Origin: Oscillospiraceae bacterium
GTDB lineage: Bacteria; Bacillota; Clostridia; Oscillospirales; Oscillospiraceae
NCBI GenBank assembly: GCA_017399325.1
Contig: JAFQDY010000027.1
Span: 1-9,427, forward strand
DNA: 9,427 nucleotides
Reading direction: 5' to 3'
Notes under the pieces: model-generated
What the model was told of the DNA's origin: nothing
Seen by the model: the letters and a program-made list of their open reading frames with translations, nothing else
Database searches by the model: none
Program-made: the position numbers and the translations under genes
In this document: positions 1-6,505 of the stretch, piece by piece
How the letters are laid out: the number at the start of each line of letters is the position of its first letter
Numbering within the stretch: the stretch's first letter is position 1

Positions 1-2
1 AC

Positions 3-1181
3 GTTGGCCTGTACACCGTGCCGATCACCTCGGCGCTGAATATCGACCGGCTGACTTATACCTACTGGAGCAGTATCCGCTATGCGGTGCAGGTGATCGT
101 TGCCCTGTATTTTGGTGCGCTGGTCAACCGGTTTGGCATTAAGAAGATGGCCTTTGTGGGTATGGTTTCTTTGACCGGCGCTACTGTGATCCGCGCTGTG
201 GCCACAAATGTCTGGCATATCTACTTAGCCGGCGCTATGCACGGTCTGGGCATCGTATTTTGCGGCGGCACAATGGCAGGCACTGTGATCCGTCGCTGGT
301 TCAAAAAGGACATCGGTAAGTACACAGGCATTGTTATGTCCGCCAACGGTGTCGGCGGTGCAATTGCCGCCCAGATCATTTCCCCCATTATCAACAACGG
401 CGAAACCTTTGGATATCGCAACGCCTATTGGCTGTCTGCCATCATTTCTCTGGCCGTCAGTGTGATCGTTCTGTTTTTCCTTCGGGATAACACTTCCAAC
501 GAACCTATCGTTACAAACAATAAGAAAAAGAAAGCGCCCCGGGGAACTTTGTGGTCCGGCATAGAATATGCAGATGTGAAAAAGAAGGCCTATTTCTACA
601 TTGGCGCTGTTTTGATTTTCCTCACCGGCATCAGCCTGCAGAGCATTGGCAGCATCACCATAGTGTATATGACCGATTTGGGCATAAACCCCGCTTTTAT
701 CGCCACCACGGCAACTGTATCTTCCTTGGTACTTACCTTTTCCAAGTTCGGCGTAGGCGCGGTTTATGACAAGTGGGGGTTGCGTGTAGCGCTGCTGATG
801 TGCCAACTGGCGGCGCTTGGCACTTTCGTTCTGAAAGGCTTGCTCACAAACTCTGCGCTGGGATTGGTGATGGCGATGACCGCCTCTGTACTCTCCTGCA
901 TCGCACTGCCTTTGGAAACGGTTATGATCCCGCTGCTGACAAACGACCTGTTTGGCACAGCCTCTTACAACAAGGTTTTGGGCATTTTTATGGCAATGAA
1001 TTCTTTGGGTCTTTGTCTCGGCTCTCCTTTAGGTGAGGCCTTGCGCAAACTCACAGGTGATTATCGCTTCTGTTTCTGGTTCTTTGCCGCTGTGTTGGTC
1101 GGCGTGATCGTAGTCTTCCTGTTCGTTCTGCGGACAGCCCGCAAGGACAAAGAAAAGATACTGGCATTGGAAACTGCATAA
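3..1181 (+). CDS. Major facilitator superfamily transporter, 5'-truncated by window edge
   Basis: This is a secondary transporter of the cytoplasmic membrane. The frame is open to the left edge, and a GTG at 18 is probably internal because the residues before it read on smoothly (VGLYTVPITSALN). The first membrane helix or part of it therefore lies outside the window. Numbering from that GTG, a loop resembling MFS motif A is at 33-44 (GALVNRFGIKKM) after helix 2. Hydrophobic helices follow to about residue 154, then a charged cytoplasmic loop at 156-190 containing KKKK, then about six more helices. The second half repeats the motif-A-like loop at 248-257 (VYDKWGLRVA). This 6+6 layout is standard for the superfamily. 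The style resembles oxalate/formate-antiporter-like and monocarboxylate MFS carriers, but the substrate cannot be read from sequence. The gene converges on the CoA-transferase/thiolase/dehydrogenase operon, so carriage of an organic acid is plausible but unproven. Confidence 0.88.
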   Translation, partial: VGLYTVPITSALNIDRLTYTYWSSIRYAVQVIVALYFGALVNRFGIKKMAFVGMVSLTGATVIRAVATNVWHIYLAGAMHGLGIVFCGGTMAGTVIRRWFKKDIGKYTGIVMSANGVGGAIAAQIISPIINNGETFGYRNAYWLSAIISLAVSVIVLFFLRDNTSNEPIVTNNKKKKAPRGTLWSGIEYADVKKKAYFYIGAVLIFLTGISLQSIGSITIVYMTDLGINPAFIATTATVSSLVLTFSKFGVGAVYDKWGLRVALLMCQLAALGTFVLKGLLTNSALGLVMAMTASVLSCIALPLETVMIPLLTNDLFGTASYNKVLGIFMAMNSLGLCLGSPLGEALRKLTGDYRFCFWFFAAVLVGVIVVFLFVLRTARKDKEKILALETA

Positions 1182-1185
1182 AGAT

Positions 1186-1213
1186 AACCCCTCGGGATTC
1201 CCGAGGGGTTTTT
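1186..1213. terminator. Rho-independent terminator shared by convergent genes
   Basis: A perfect 11-bp stem (AACCCCTCGGG at 1186-1196, CCCGAGGGGTT at 1200-1210) closes a 3-base ATT loop. On the plus strand it runs into TTTTT (1209-1213), a classic intrinsic terminator starting four bases after the transporter stop codon. Read on the minus strand it lies just past the dehydrogenase stop and is followed by the weaker T-rich TTATCTTTAT. It probably ends both convergent transcripts, more efficiently on the plus strand. Confidence 0.92.
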
Positions 1214-1219
1214 ATTGGT

Positions 1220-2059
1220 TTAGTACTGATAAACACCGCGGCCGGTCTTCTTACCCAGCCAACCGGCTCTTACATACTTCCGCATCAGGCTATGGGCCCG
1301 GTACTTACTGTCGCCGGTTTCGCTATAAAGCACATCCATAATTGCCAGGCAAATATCCAAGCCCACCATATCGCCCAAGGCCAAAGGACCCATGGGGTGA
1401 TTTGCGCCCAACATCATAGCCCGGTCAATGTCTTCGGCGGTGGCAACGCCTTCTGCCAGAATGCCGAATGCCTCGTTGATCATAGGGATCAAAATGCGAT
1501 TGACCACAAAGCCGGGGGCTTCCGCCACCTCGACCGGCGTCTTGCCCAGTTTTTCCGCCACTTCCTTTACGGTGTTGAAGGTCTCTTCGGAAGTTGCCAT
1601 ACCCTTGATGATCTCCACCAGTTTCATAACCGGTGCGGGGTTAAAGAAGTGCATACCGATGACCTTGTCGGGCCGCTTGGTGGCCGATGCCACATCGGTG
1701 ATGGAAAGTGAAGAAGTGTTGGTTGCCAAAATGGTGTTTTCGCCGCAGATTTCATCCAGTTCCGCAAAGATCTGCTTTTTGATCTGCATATTCTCCACGG
1801 CCGCTTCCACCACCAGATCGCAGTCTGCCGCATACCTAATGTCGGTCGTGCCGGACAGGCGGGACAAGATGTCATCCTTCTGCTCCTCGGTAAACACTTC
1901 CTTGGCTACCAGTTTGGTCATTTTCTTATGGATCGCGGCAAGGCCTCTGTCTACAAACTCGTCTTTGATGTCACGCATGATCACTTCAAAACCCATTTCC
2001 GCGAAGGTCTGCGCAATACCTGCGCCCATTGTGCCTGCGCCAAGTACAAAAATTTTCAT
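1220..2059 (-). CDS. hbd: 3-hydroxybutyryl-CoA dehydrogenase
   Basis: This cytoplasmic enzyme interconverts (S)-3-hydroxybutyryl-CoA and acetoacetyl-CoA with a nicotinamide cofactor, in butyrate/butanol synthesis or beta-oxidation. The 279-residue length is typical of the clostridial single-function enzyme. The N-terminal Rossmann domain has GAGTMGAG at 7-14, and an acidic residue (D30) ends the second strand, which favours NAD over NADP. The catalytic stretch GMHFFNPAPVMKLVE at 135-149 supplies the His137-Glu149 dyad. ATNTSS at 112-117 and PGFVVNR at 182-188 are the other family signatures, and the C-terminal helical dimer domain contains NHPMGPLALGD at 220-230. It closely resembles Hbd of solventogenic clostridia as I recall that sequence. 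The ATG is preceded by AAAGGAAGG eight bases upstream. It is the last gene of its operon, 24 bases after the thiolase stop, and ends at the shared terminator. Confidence 0.96.
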   Translation of the reverse strand: MKIFVLGAGTMGAGIAQTFAEMGFEVIMRDIKDEFVDRGLAAIHKKMTKLVAKEVFTEEQKDDILSRLSGTTDIRYAADCDLVVEAAVENMQIKKQIFAELDEICGENTILATNTSSLSITDVASATKRPDKVIGMHFFNPAPVMKLVEIIKGMATSEETFNTVKEVAEKLGKTPVEVAEAPGFVVNRILIPMINEAFGILAEGVATAEDIDRAMMLGANHPMGPLALGDMVGLDICLAIMDVLYSETGDSKYRAHSLMRKYVRAGWLGKKTGRGVYQY

Positions 2060-2083
2060 ATTGTTGCCCTTCCTTTCGTTATA

Positions 2084-3265
2084 TTATTCCCGGCCTACTA
2101 CGATGGCCGTACCCATACCGCCGCCGATGCACAAGGTAGCAAGGCCTTTCTTGGCATCCCGGCGTTTCATTTCGTGCAGCAGTGTGACCAGAATTCTTGC
2201 GCCGGATGCGCCAACCGGGTGGCCGATAGCGATGGCGCCACCATTTACATTGACCTTGGACATATCGAACTTCAGATCTGTTGCAACGGCAATGCTTTGG
2301 GAAGCAAAGGCTTCGTTTGCTTCGATCAGATCCAGATCATCAACGGTCAGGTTTGCCTTTTCCAGAGCGGTCTTGGTCGCGTAGAACGGACCGTAACCCA
2401 TAATGGCGGGGTCTAAGCCCTTGGAGCCATAGGACAGGATCGTTGCCATAGGCTTCAGGCCCAGTTCCTTGGCCTTGTCTTCGCTCATAATGACCAGTGC
2501 GGCAGCGCCGTCGTTGATGCCGGAGGCATTACCTGCGGTAACGGTGCCGTCCTTCTTGAAGGCAGGCTTCAGCTTGGCCATACCCTCGGCAGTTGCGCCG
2601 AAGCGGGGGTATTCGTCGGTATCAAATACGATGGGATCGCCCTTTCTCTGGGGGATCTCAACAGCCACGATCTCGTCTGCGAATTTGCCGGCCTTGATAG
2701 CGGCCTCAGCCTTTTGCTGAGATGCAGCGGCAAATGCATCCTGCTCCTGCCGGGTGATATTCCACTGCTCAGCAATGTTTTCTGCGGTGATGCCCATATG
2801 GACGCCGCTGAAAGCATCGGTCAAAGCGTCGTTGATCATGGTGTCGATCATAGTGGCATTGCCCATTCTCTGTCCCCATCTTGCCTTGGGCATAGTGTAG
2901 GGAGCCATAGACATATTCTCGGTACCGCCGGCCACGATCACATCGGCATCGCCCAGACGAACCAGCTGGGCAGCCAAGGAAACGGCACGCAGACCGGAGC
3001 CGCAAACCATATTCAGGGTGATGGCAGGCTTTTCAACGGGGATACCGGCCTTTACAGCAGCCTGACGAGCCACATTCTGACCCTGACCGGCCTGCACAAC
3101 ATTGCCCATATAGACTTCGTCTACATCGGCAGGCTGGATACCCGCTCTCTTAACGGCTTCTTTGATAACGATCGCGCCCAGATCGGCTGCGGAAATATCC
3201 TTCAAGGTGCCGCCGAAGGAACCGACAGCGGTTCTGACTGCACTGACGATAACTGCATTTCTCAT
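2084..3265 (-). CDS. thlA: Acetyl-CoA C-acetyltransferase (thiolase)
   Basis: This cytoplasmic biosynthetic-type thiolase joins two acetyl-CoA into acetoacetyl-CoA and CoA, or runs in reverse. I place the start at 3265, giving 393 residues. An ATG 15 bases upstream, in frame, would add MEEKR, but that stretch is itself the ribosome binding site GGAGGAG. Family members begin at the equivalent of MRNAVIVSAVRTAVG. Active-site residues are all present: nucleophile Cys88 in NMVCGSGLRAV, His349 in GGAIAIGHPVGASG, general-base Cys379 in LCIGGGMGTA, and the NEAF loop at 317-320. The gene is 19 bases downstream of the CoA-transferase and 24 upstream of the dehydrogenase, so all three are co-transcribed. 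C88 and C379 match the pair reported to form a regulatory disulfide in the Clostridium acetobutylicum enzyme; whether that happens here is untested. The symbol atoB would be equally fair. Confidence 0.96.
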   Translation of the reverse strand: MRNAVIVSAVRTAVGSFGGTLKDISAADLGAIVIKEAVKRAGIQPADVDEVYMGNVVQAGQGQNVARQAAVKAGIPVEKPAITLNMVCGSGLRAVSLAAQLVRLGDADVIVAGGTENMSMAPYTMPKARWGQRMGNATMIDTMINDALTDAFSGVHMGITAENIAEQWNITRQEQDAFAAASQQKAEAAIKAGKFADEIVAVEIPQRKGDPIVFDTDEYPRFGATAEGMAKLKPAFKKDGTVTAGNASGINDGAAALVIMSEDKAKELGLKPMATILSYGSKGLDPAIMGYGPFYATKTALEKANLTVDDLDLIEANEAFASQSIAVATDLKFDMSKVNVNGGAIAIGHPVGASGARILVTLLHEMKRRDAKKGLATLCIGGGMGTAIVVGRE

Positions 3266-3271
3266 ACGCTT

Positions 3272-3278
3272 CTCCTCC
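3272..3278 (-). promoter_or_regulatory. Shine-Dalgarno that fixes the thiolase start
   Basis: On the minus strand this reads GGAGGAG, followed by the six bases AAGCGT and then the ATG at 3265. Because this near-perfect site overlaps the upstream in-frame ATG at 3280, that ATG is most unlikely to be used. It lies in the short gap after the CoA-transferase stop codon. Confidence 0.85.
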
Positions 3279-3284
3279 ATGAAA

Positions 3285-4838
3285 TTACAGGGTCAGACCC
3301 ATTTTTTCTTCGTTGAACAATCTGGCATCCATCAGTTTCACATCACCGATGACGGGCTTGAAATCCATCTGATCCAGAACGTCCTTCTGCAGGTCAACAC
3401 CGGGAGCGATCTCGATCAGGGCAACACCCTCTTCTGTCAGCTCGAAGACAGCGCGCTCGGTGATGTAGTAGACCTTCTGGCCCATTTCTCTTGCGTACTC
3501 GCCACTGAAGGTGATCTGCTGGACTTTCTCAACCAGTTTATGGCCTCTGCCCTCCTGCACAATCTCTACCTTGCCGTCGCGGAAATCTTCTTTCAGACCG
3601 CCGGCGGTAAAGGTGCCGCAGAAGACGACCTTCTTCGCGCACTGGGTGATGTTGATAAAGCCGCCGCAGCCGGGCAGTTTCGTACCGAATTTGGAAACAT
3701 TCACATTGCCGTCTCCGTCCATTTCCGCAAGGCCCAGGAAGGCAACATCCAAACCGCCGCCGTCATAGAAGTCGAACTGGTAGGACTGGTCGACAACGCA
3801 CTCGGCATTGGCCGTTACGCCAAAACTCAATCCCCCTGCGGGAACGCCGCCGATCACACCGCTTTCGGCAGTCAGGACCATGGTGTCGCTGACGCCCTCT
3901 TCCGCCGCAACTGCGGAAATGCATTCCGGCATACCCAAACCAAGGTTTACAATGGCATTGGGGACCAGTTCCATTGCGGCCCGGCGGGCGATCACCTTGC
4001 GAACATCCATAGGCAAGGGCGCAAGGGCATCCACGGGGACGCGAATCTCACCGCTGTATGCAGGGTTATACGCTACCTCGAAGGTCTGCATATGATTTTC
4101 CGGCTTGGCGATCACGATCGCATCTACCAGAATGCCGGGGATCTTTACAAGACGGGTGTCCAAGGAACCGAACTGAACCACATTTTCAACCTGCACGATC
4201 ACCTTACCGCCGGAGTTCTTGGTGGCCTGAGCGATGGATAGAGCGTCCAAGGTAACACCCTCGCGCTCCATAGTGCAGTTGCCGTGCTCATCGGCATATG
4301 TAGCGTGGATGACCGCCACATCGATGGGAAGCGCGTGGTAGAACAGTTTCTCCTGACCGCGGATATTGATCACTTCCACGATATCGCCGGCATCCTTTGC
4401 CTTTTGGTTGATCTTGCCGCCTTCCAAGCGGGGATCAATAAAGGTCTTCAGACCCACATGGGTGATCACTCCGGGCTTGCCGGCTGCGATGTCCCGGTAC
4501 AACTGGCTGATCACGCCCTGGGGCAGATTGTAGGCCGCCACTTTATTCTCCAGCGCCAACTTCTGCAGTTTGGGAACAAGACCCCAGTGGCCGCCGATGA
4601 TTTTGGAAACAAGGCCTTCGTGGCCCAAATGGTTCAGGCCCTTATCCTTGCTGTCGCCCATACCTGCGCAGTACAATAGCGTCAGATTGGCAGGATGTCC
4701 TGTTTCTAAAAATTCATTTTCAATGGTCAAGGACACTTCTTCCGGATGGGCAGAACCCACAAATCCGCCGAAAGTAACGGTAGAACCGTCTTTGATATAC
4801 GCCTTTACGGCATCGGAAACCGACATTACTTTTGCCAT
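3285..4838 (-). CDS. Short-chain acyl-CoA:acetate CoA-transferase (YdiF/Pct type)
   Basis: This is a class I CoA-transferase with both halves fused in one 517-residue chain, the size of E. coli YdiF and of propionate CoA-transferase. It moves CoA between acetate or acetyl-CoA and short-chain acids such as propionate, butyrate, acetoacetate or hydroxybutyrate. The first half contains the CoA-binding-type glycine loop VTFGGFVGSAHPEE at 21-34. The second half carries the catalytic glutamate E325 in LTAESGVIGG (322-331), which forms the glutamyl-CoA thioester in this family. LGLGMPE at 299-305 is also characteristic. It is not the shorter butyryl-CoA:acetate transferase family. AAGGAGGG sits five bases before the ATG. 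It is the first gene of the operon with thiolase and dehydrogenase. Exact acid preference cannot be read from sequence, and acetate, propionate or a four-carbon acid are all possible. Confidence 0.93.
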   Translation of the reverse strand: MAKVMSVSDAVKAYIKDGSTVTFGGFVGSAHPEEVSLTIENEFLETGHPANLTLLYCAGMGDSKDKGLNHLGHEGLVSKIIGGHWGLVPKLQKLALENKVAAYNLPQGVISQLYRDIAAGKPGVITHVGLKTFIDPRLEGGKINQKAKDAGDIVEVINIRGQEKLFYHALPIDVAVIHATYADEHGNCTMEREGVTLDALSIAQATKNSGGKVIVQVENVVQFGSLDTRLVKIPGILVDAIVIAKPENHMQTFEVAYNPAYSGEIRVPVDALAPLPMDVRKVIARRAAMELVPNAIVNLGLGMPECISAVAAEEGVSDTMVLTAESGVIGGVPAGGLSFGVTANAECVVDQSYQFDFYDGGGLDVAFLGLAEMDGDGNVNVSKFGTKLPGCGGFINITQCAKKVVFCGTFTAGGLKEDFRDGKVEIVQEGRGHKLVEKVQQITFSGEYAREMGQKVYYITERAVFELTEEGVALIEIAPGVDLQKDVLDQMDFKPVIGDVKLMDARLFNEEKMGLTL

Positions 4839-4855
4839 TTTTGCCCTCCTTGCAC

Positions 4856-4872
4856 AAAAAACAATGTTTTTT
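4856..4872. repeat. A/T-tract inverted repeat in the operon leader
   Basis: AAAAAACA (4856-4863) and TGTTTTTT (4865-4872) form perfect 8-base arms around one base. A third tract, A6 at 4875-4880, follows after CC, so the central T6 can pair with either A6 tract. The element lies in the predicted 5' leader just upstream of the CoA-transferase ribosome binding site. It could be a repressor operator, a weak RNA hairpin (7 bp with a 3-base loop) that affects translation, or simply A/T-rich leader sequence. Confidence 0.4.
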
Positions 4873-4901
4873 CCAAAAAATTCTGTGTACTTTCTACATT
4901 T

Positions 4902-4930
4902 AGTATAACGCAGAAAAATCCATAATTCAA
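4902..4930 (-). promoter_or_regulatory. Sigma-A/sigma-70 promoter of the CoA-transferase operon
   Basis: Read on the minus strand, a -35 box TTGAAT (4930-4925) is separated by exactly 17 bases from a -10 box TATACT (4907-4902). Each differs from consensus at one or two positions. The predicted start of transcription is near 4895, giving a leader of about 57 bases before the ATG at 4838. The flanking DNA is A/T-rich, and the promoter follows directly on the terminator of the upstream operon, so this is an independent transcription unit. Confidence 0.8.
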
Positions 4931-4952
4931 ATCACTGTTGTTTTCACTATTT

Positions 4953-4967
4953 ATAACTTCCAGTTAT
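4953..4967. promoter_or_regulatory. Putative LysR-type regulator box
   Basis: ATAACT-TCC-AGTTAT is a perfect dyad with 6-base arms that fits the T-N11-A form of LysR-family boxes. Its centre (4960) is 65 bases upstream of the predicted transcription start near 4895, the usual place for the primary recognition site of LysR-type activators. No regulator gene is in the window. A chance palindrome in A/T-rich DNA is possible. Confidence 0.45.
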
Positions 4968-4993
4968 TTTTGTAAAACAGCCTCTGTCCACAG

Positions 4994-5037
4994 AAAAACC
5001 CTCTGCCGCGAGGTACAACCTGCAACAGAGGGTTTTT
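4994..5037 (-). terminator. Rho-independent terminator of the glnA-glycosidase operon
   Basis: AAAAACCCTCTG (4994-5005) and CAGAGGGTTTTT (5026-5037) make a perfect 12-bp outer stem, with a small inner hairpin AGGT-ACA-ACCT at 5011-5021. It begins two bases after the stop codon of the minus-strand gene ending at 5039 and reads into TTTTT on that strand. It insulates the next operon's promoter. The stem is symmetric and also ends in T's on the plus strand, but no plus-strand gene reads into it. Confidence 0.9.
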
Positions 5038-5038
5038 G

Positions 5039-6484
5039 TTATTCTTTTGCGATACAAGGTCTTTTGGCAACCTTTTCTAAGATGTCCGAATACGCTTCGT
5101 TATTACTCCAGAACATCTGGGCGCACAAAGCCATAGGCAGATAAATGCCGCCGTCAAAGGTGCCGGCAAAGCTCATTTCCACATCCGCCTTTTTGTTATC
5201 CGCAATGCACTGCAGCATCTGAGCCGCTCTTGCGCCGCTTTGCAGCCAAAGAGCGGTGTAGCCCCGCCAGCCGTTTGTACGCATTTTCCGATCGTGGTCT
5301 GCGATGTCTGCGTGGTTTTCACCCATTACATAAGGGCCTTGCTGATGGACAAATTTTGTCCAATCCAGCATCATAACGCCCTTAAACAGAAGTCCCACAT
5401 TGGCGCCGTCACGCAGAGCCAAAAGTTTCTTGGTAAATTCCAGCGTATCCTCGTATTTGGCTTCGTCCAGCACCAGCGGCGCATAGCCGTAGGGGAACTC
5501 GCCACAGTCCTCCCACAGGATCTGAACCCGGGGGTCCACCTTTTCGATCTCGTCCAGATGGGTGTGGACAGAGGACGCGTGGAGGCCAAACTGCAGCTTC
5601 AGGTCGGGGTATTTCTTCAGCAGCTCACCGGAGGTCATATTGACTAAGGAGGTAACCGCCTCGGCGATCAGGCGGCCGCCGATATACTCGTCCTTACGCT
5701 CGGTGAAGGACTGGAAGTAGATGCCGTCGCACTGGGTCTGGGCATACTTTTCCTCGTACTCCCGGATGATCTCATCCTTCAGCCCGGACAGCGCTTCGTC
5801 GCTCACATCGGTAGTGCCGGAGCATTGGTTGGTAGACCAGCCCCAGCTGTAGCCAAGGTTCACCGCGATGCCGTAGGAGTGGGCATAGTCAATCACTTCC
5901 CGGATGTTCAGGGGCAGAAAATCGTTCCAAAGGATCAGCTCGTTGAATTTAAGCCGTGCCATATTGTCGATGTAGGACCGGTAGTCATTGATGGAATGAC
6001 CCCAAGTGAAGATGCTGCGGACCTTATGGTCAGGTCTGTCTGTGTAGCAGCAGGGCTCCAAGGGTCTGTCAAAGACCAAATCCGCAATCTGATTGGGGCA
6101 AAATTCCTGACTATAGTGGGGCAGCAGATCGTCAATGAAGCTGACAGCGCCGTAATACACATTTACGGGGGTGTGGGCGGTGATGATCACAAAGCGACCC
6201 TCTTCATCCTCCGGATTGGGGATGATCTTCACCAAGTAACCGTCTGCGGGGATCTCATCGGCGGCTACCCATTGCTTGATAGCGGCGCTGTCCTCGTAGC
6301 GGCCTACGAAGATGGTGTTTTTATTAGGTGCGCTGCCCTCTTTTTCGCAGGGCAGAACATAGATCCGATACACCTGCGGCTCACGGATCAGCCAGCGGCC
6401 AGCCTCCTTGGACAGGAAGTGGATGGCTTTTTTCTCAGGGCCGTCGTAGTTGTTGAAAATGATTTTCCAATCTGTCTGCTTCAT
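5039..6484 (-). CDS. Glycoside hydrolase-like protein (GH20-like layout), family not identified
   Basis: This is a 481-residue protein with no signal peptide or membrane segment, so it should be cytoplasmic. The first ~140 residues look like the mixed alpha/beta accessory domain found before the barrel in GH20, GH67 and GH84 enzymes, ending in NVYYGAVSFIDDLLP at 108-122. From about 155 a TIM barrel seems to begin: RSIFTWG (156-162), then DNMARLKFNELILWND (173-188), then EVIDYAHSYGIAVNLG (196-211), a strand-helix pattern like the start of GH20 barrels. The GH20 catalytic Asp-Glu signature is not evident. Candidate catalytic acids are E262 (DGIYFQSFTE) and D326/E329 (LWEDCGEFPYG). It follows the GH-D-like gene by 21 bases with AAGAGG seven bases before the ATG, so the two probably act on the same sugar. 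Substrate unknown; a non-hydrolytic carbohydrate-binding role cannot be excluded. Confidence 0.6.
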   Translation of the reverse strand: MKQTDWKIIFNNYDGPEKKAIHFLSKEAGRWLIREPQVYRIYVLPCEKEGSAPNKNTIFVGRYEDSAAIKQWVAADEIPADGYLVKIIPNPEDEEGRFVIITAHTPVNVYYGAVSFIDDLLPHYSQEFCPNQIADLVFDRPLEPCCYTDRPDHKVRSIFTWGHSINDYRSYIDNMARLKFNELILWNDFLPLNIREVIDYAHSYGIAVNLGYSWGWSTNQCSGTTDVSDEALSGLKDEIIREYEEKYAQTQCDGIYFQSFTERKDEYIGGRLIAEAVTSLVNMTSGELLKKYPDLKLQFGLHASSVHTHLDEIEKVDPRVQILWEDCGEFPYGYAPLVLDEAKYEDTLEFTKKLLALRDGANVGLLFKGVMMLDWTKFVHQQGPYVMGENHADIADHDRKMRTNGWRGYTALWLQSGARAAQMLQCIADNKKADVEMSFAGTFDGGIYLPMALCAQMFWSNNEAYSDILEKVAKRPCIAKE

Positions 6485-6505
6485 AAAAACGCCTCTTTTC
6501 GTTTT

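Noticed and set aside
1428..2384. A 318-codon plus-strand open frame antisense to hbd and the end of the thiolase
   Set aside because: It is Ser/Ala/Thr-rich shadow sequence crossing two clear genes and their intergenic gap, with no family resemblance.
3162..4241. A 359-codon open frame on the plus strand, antisense to the CoA-transferase and thiolase
   Set aside because: The opposite strand encodes two full-length enzymes with intact catalytic motifs. The antisense product has no recognisable domain and a composition typical of reverse-complemented coding DNA (rich in His, Gln, Leu), with no convincing ribosome binding site.
4886..4898. TGTA-N5-TACA dyad overlapping the predicted transcription start of the CoA-transferase operon
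   Set aside because: Arms of only four bases are expected often by chance in A/T-rich DNA. The position would suit a repressor, but the evidence is too thin to annotate.
4839..5038. Intergenic region examined for a small RNA or riboswitch
   Set aside because: The region is accounted for by the upstream operon's terminator, the LysR-type dyad, the promoter and a leader of about 57 bases. That leader is too short for a known riboswitch class.
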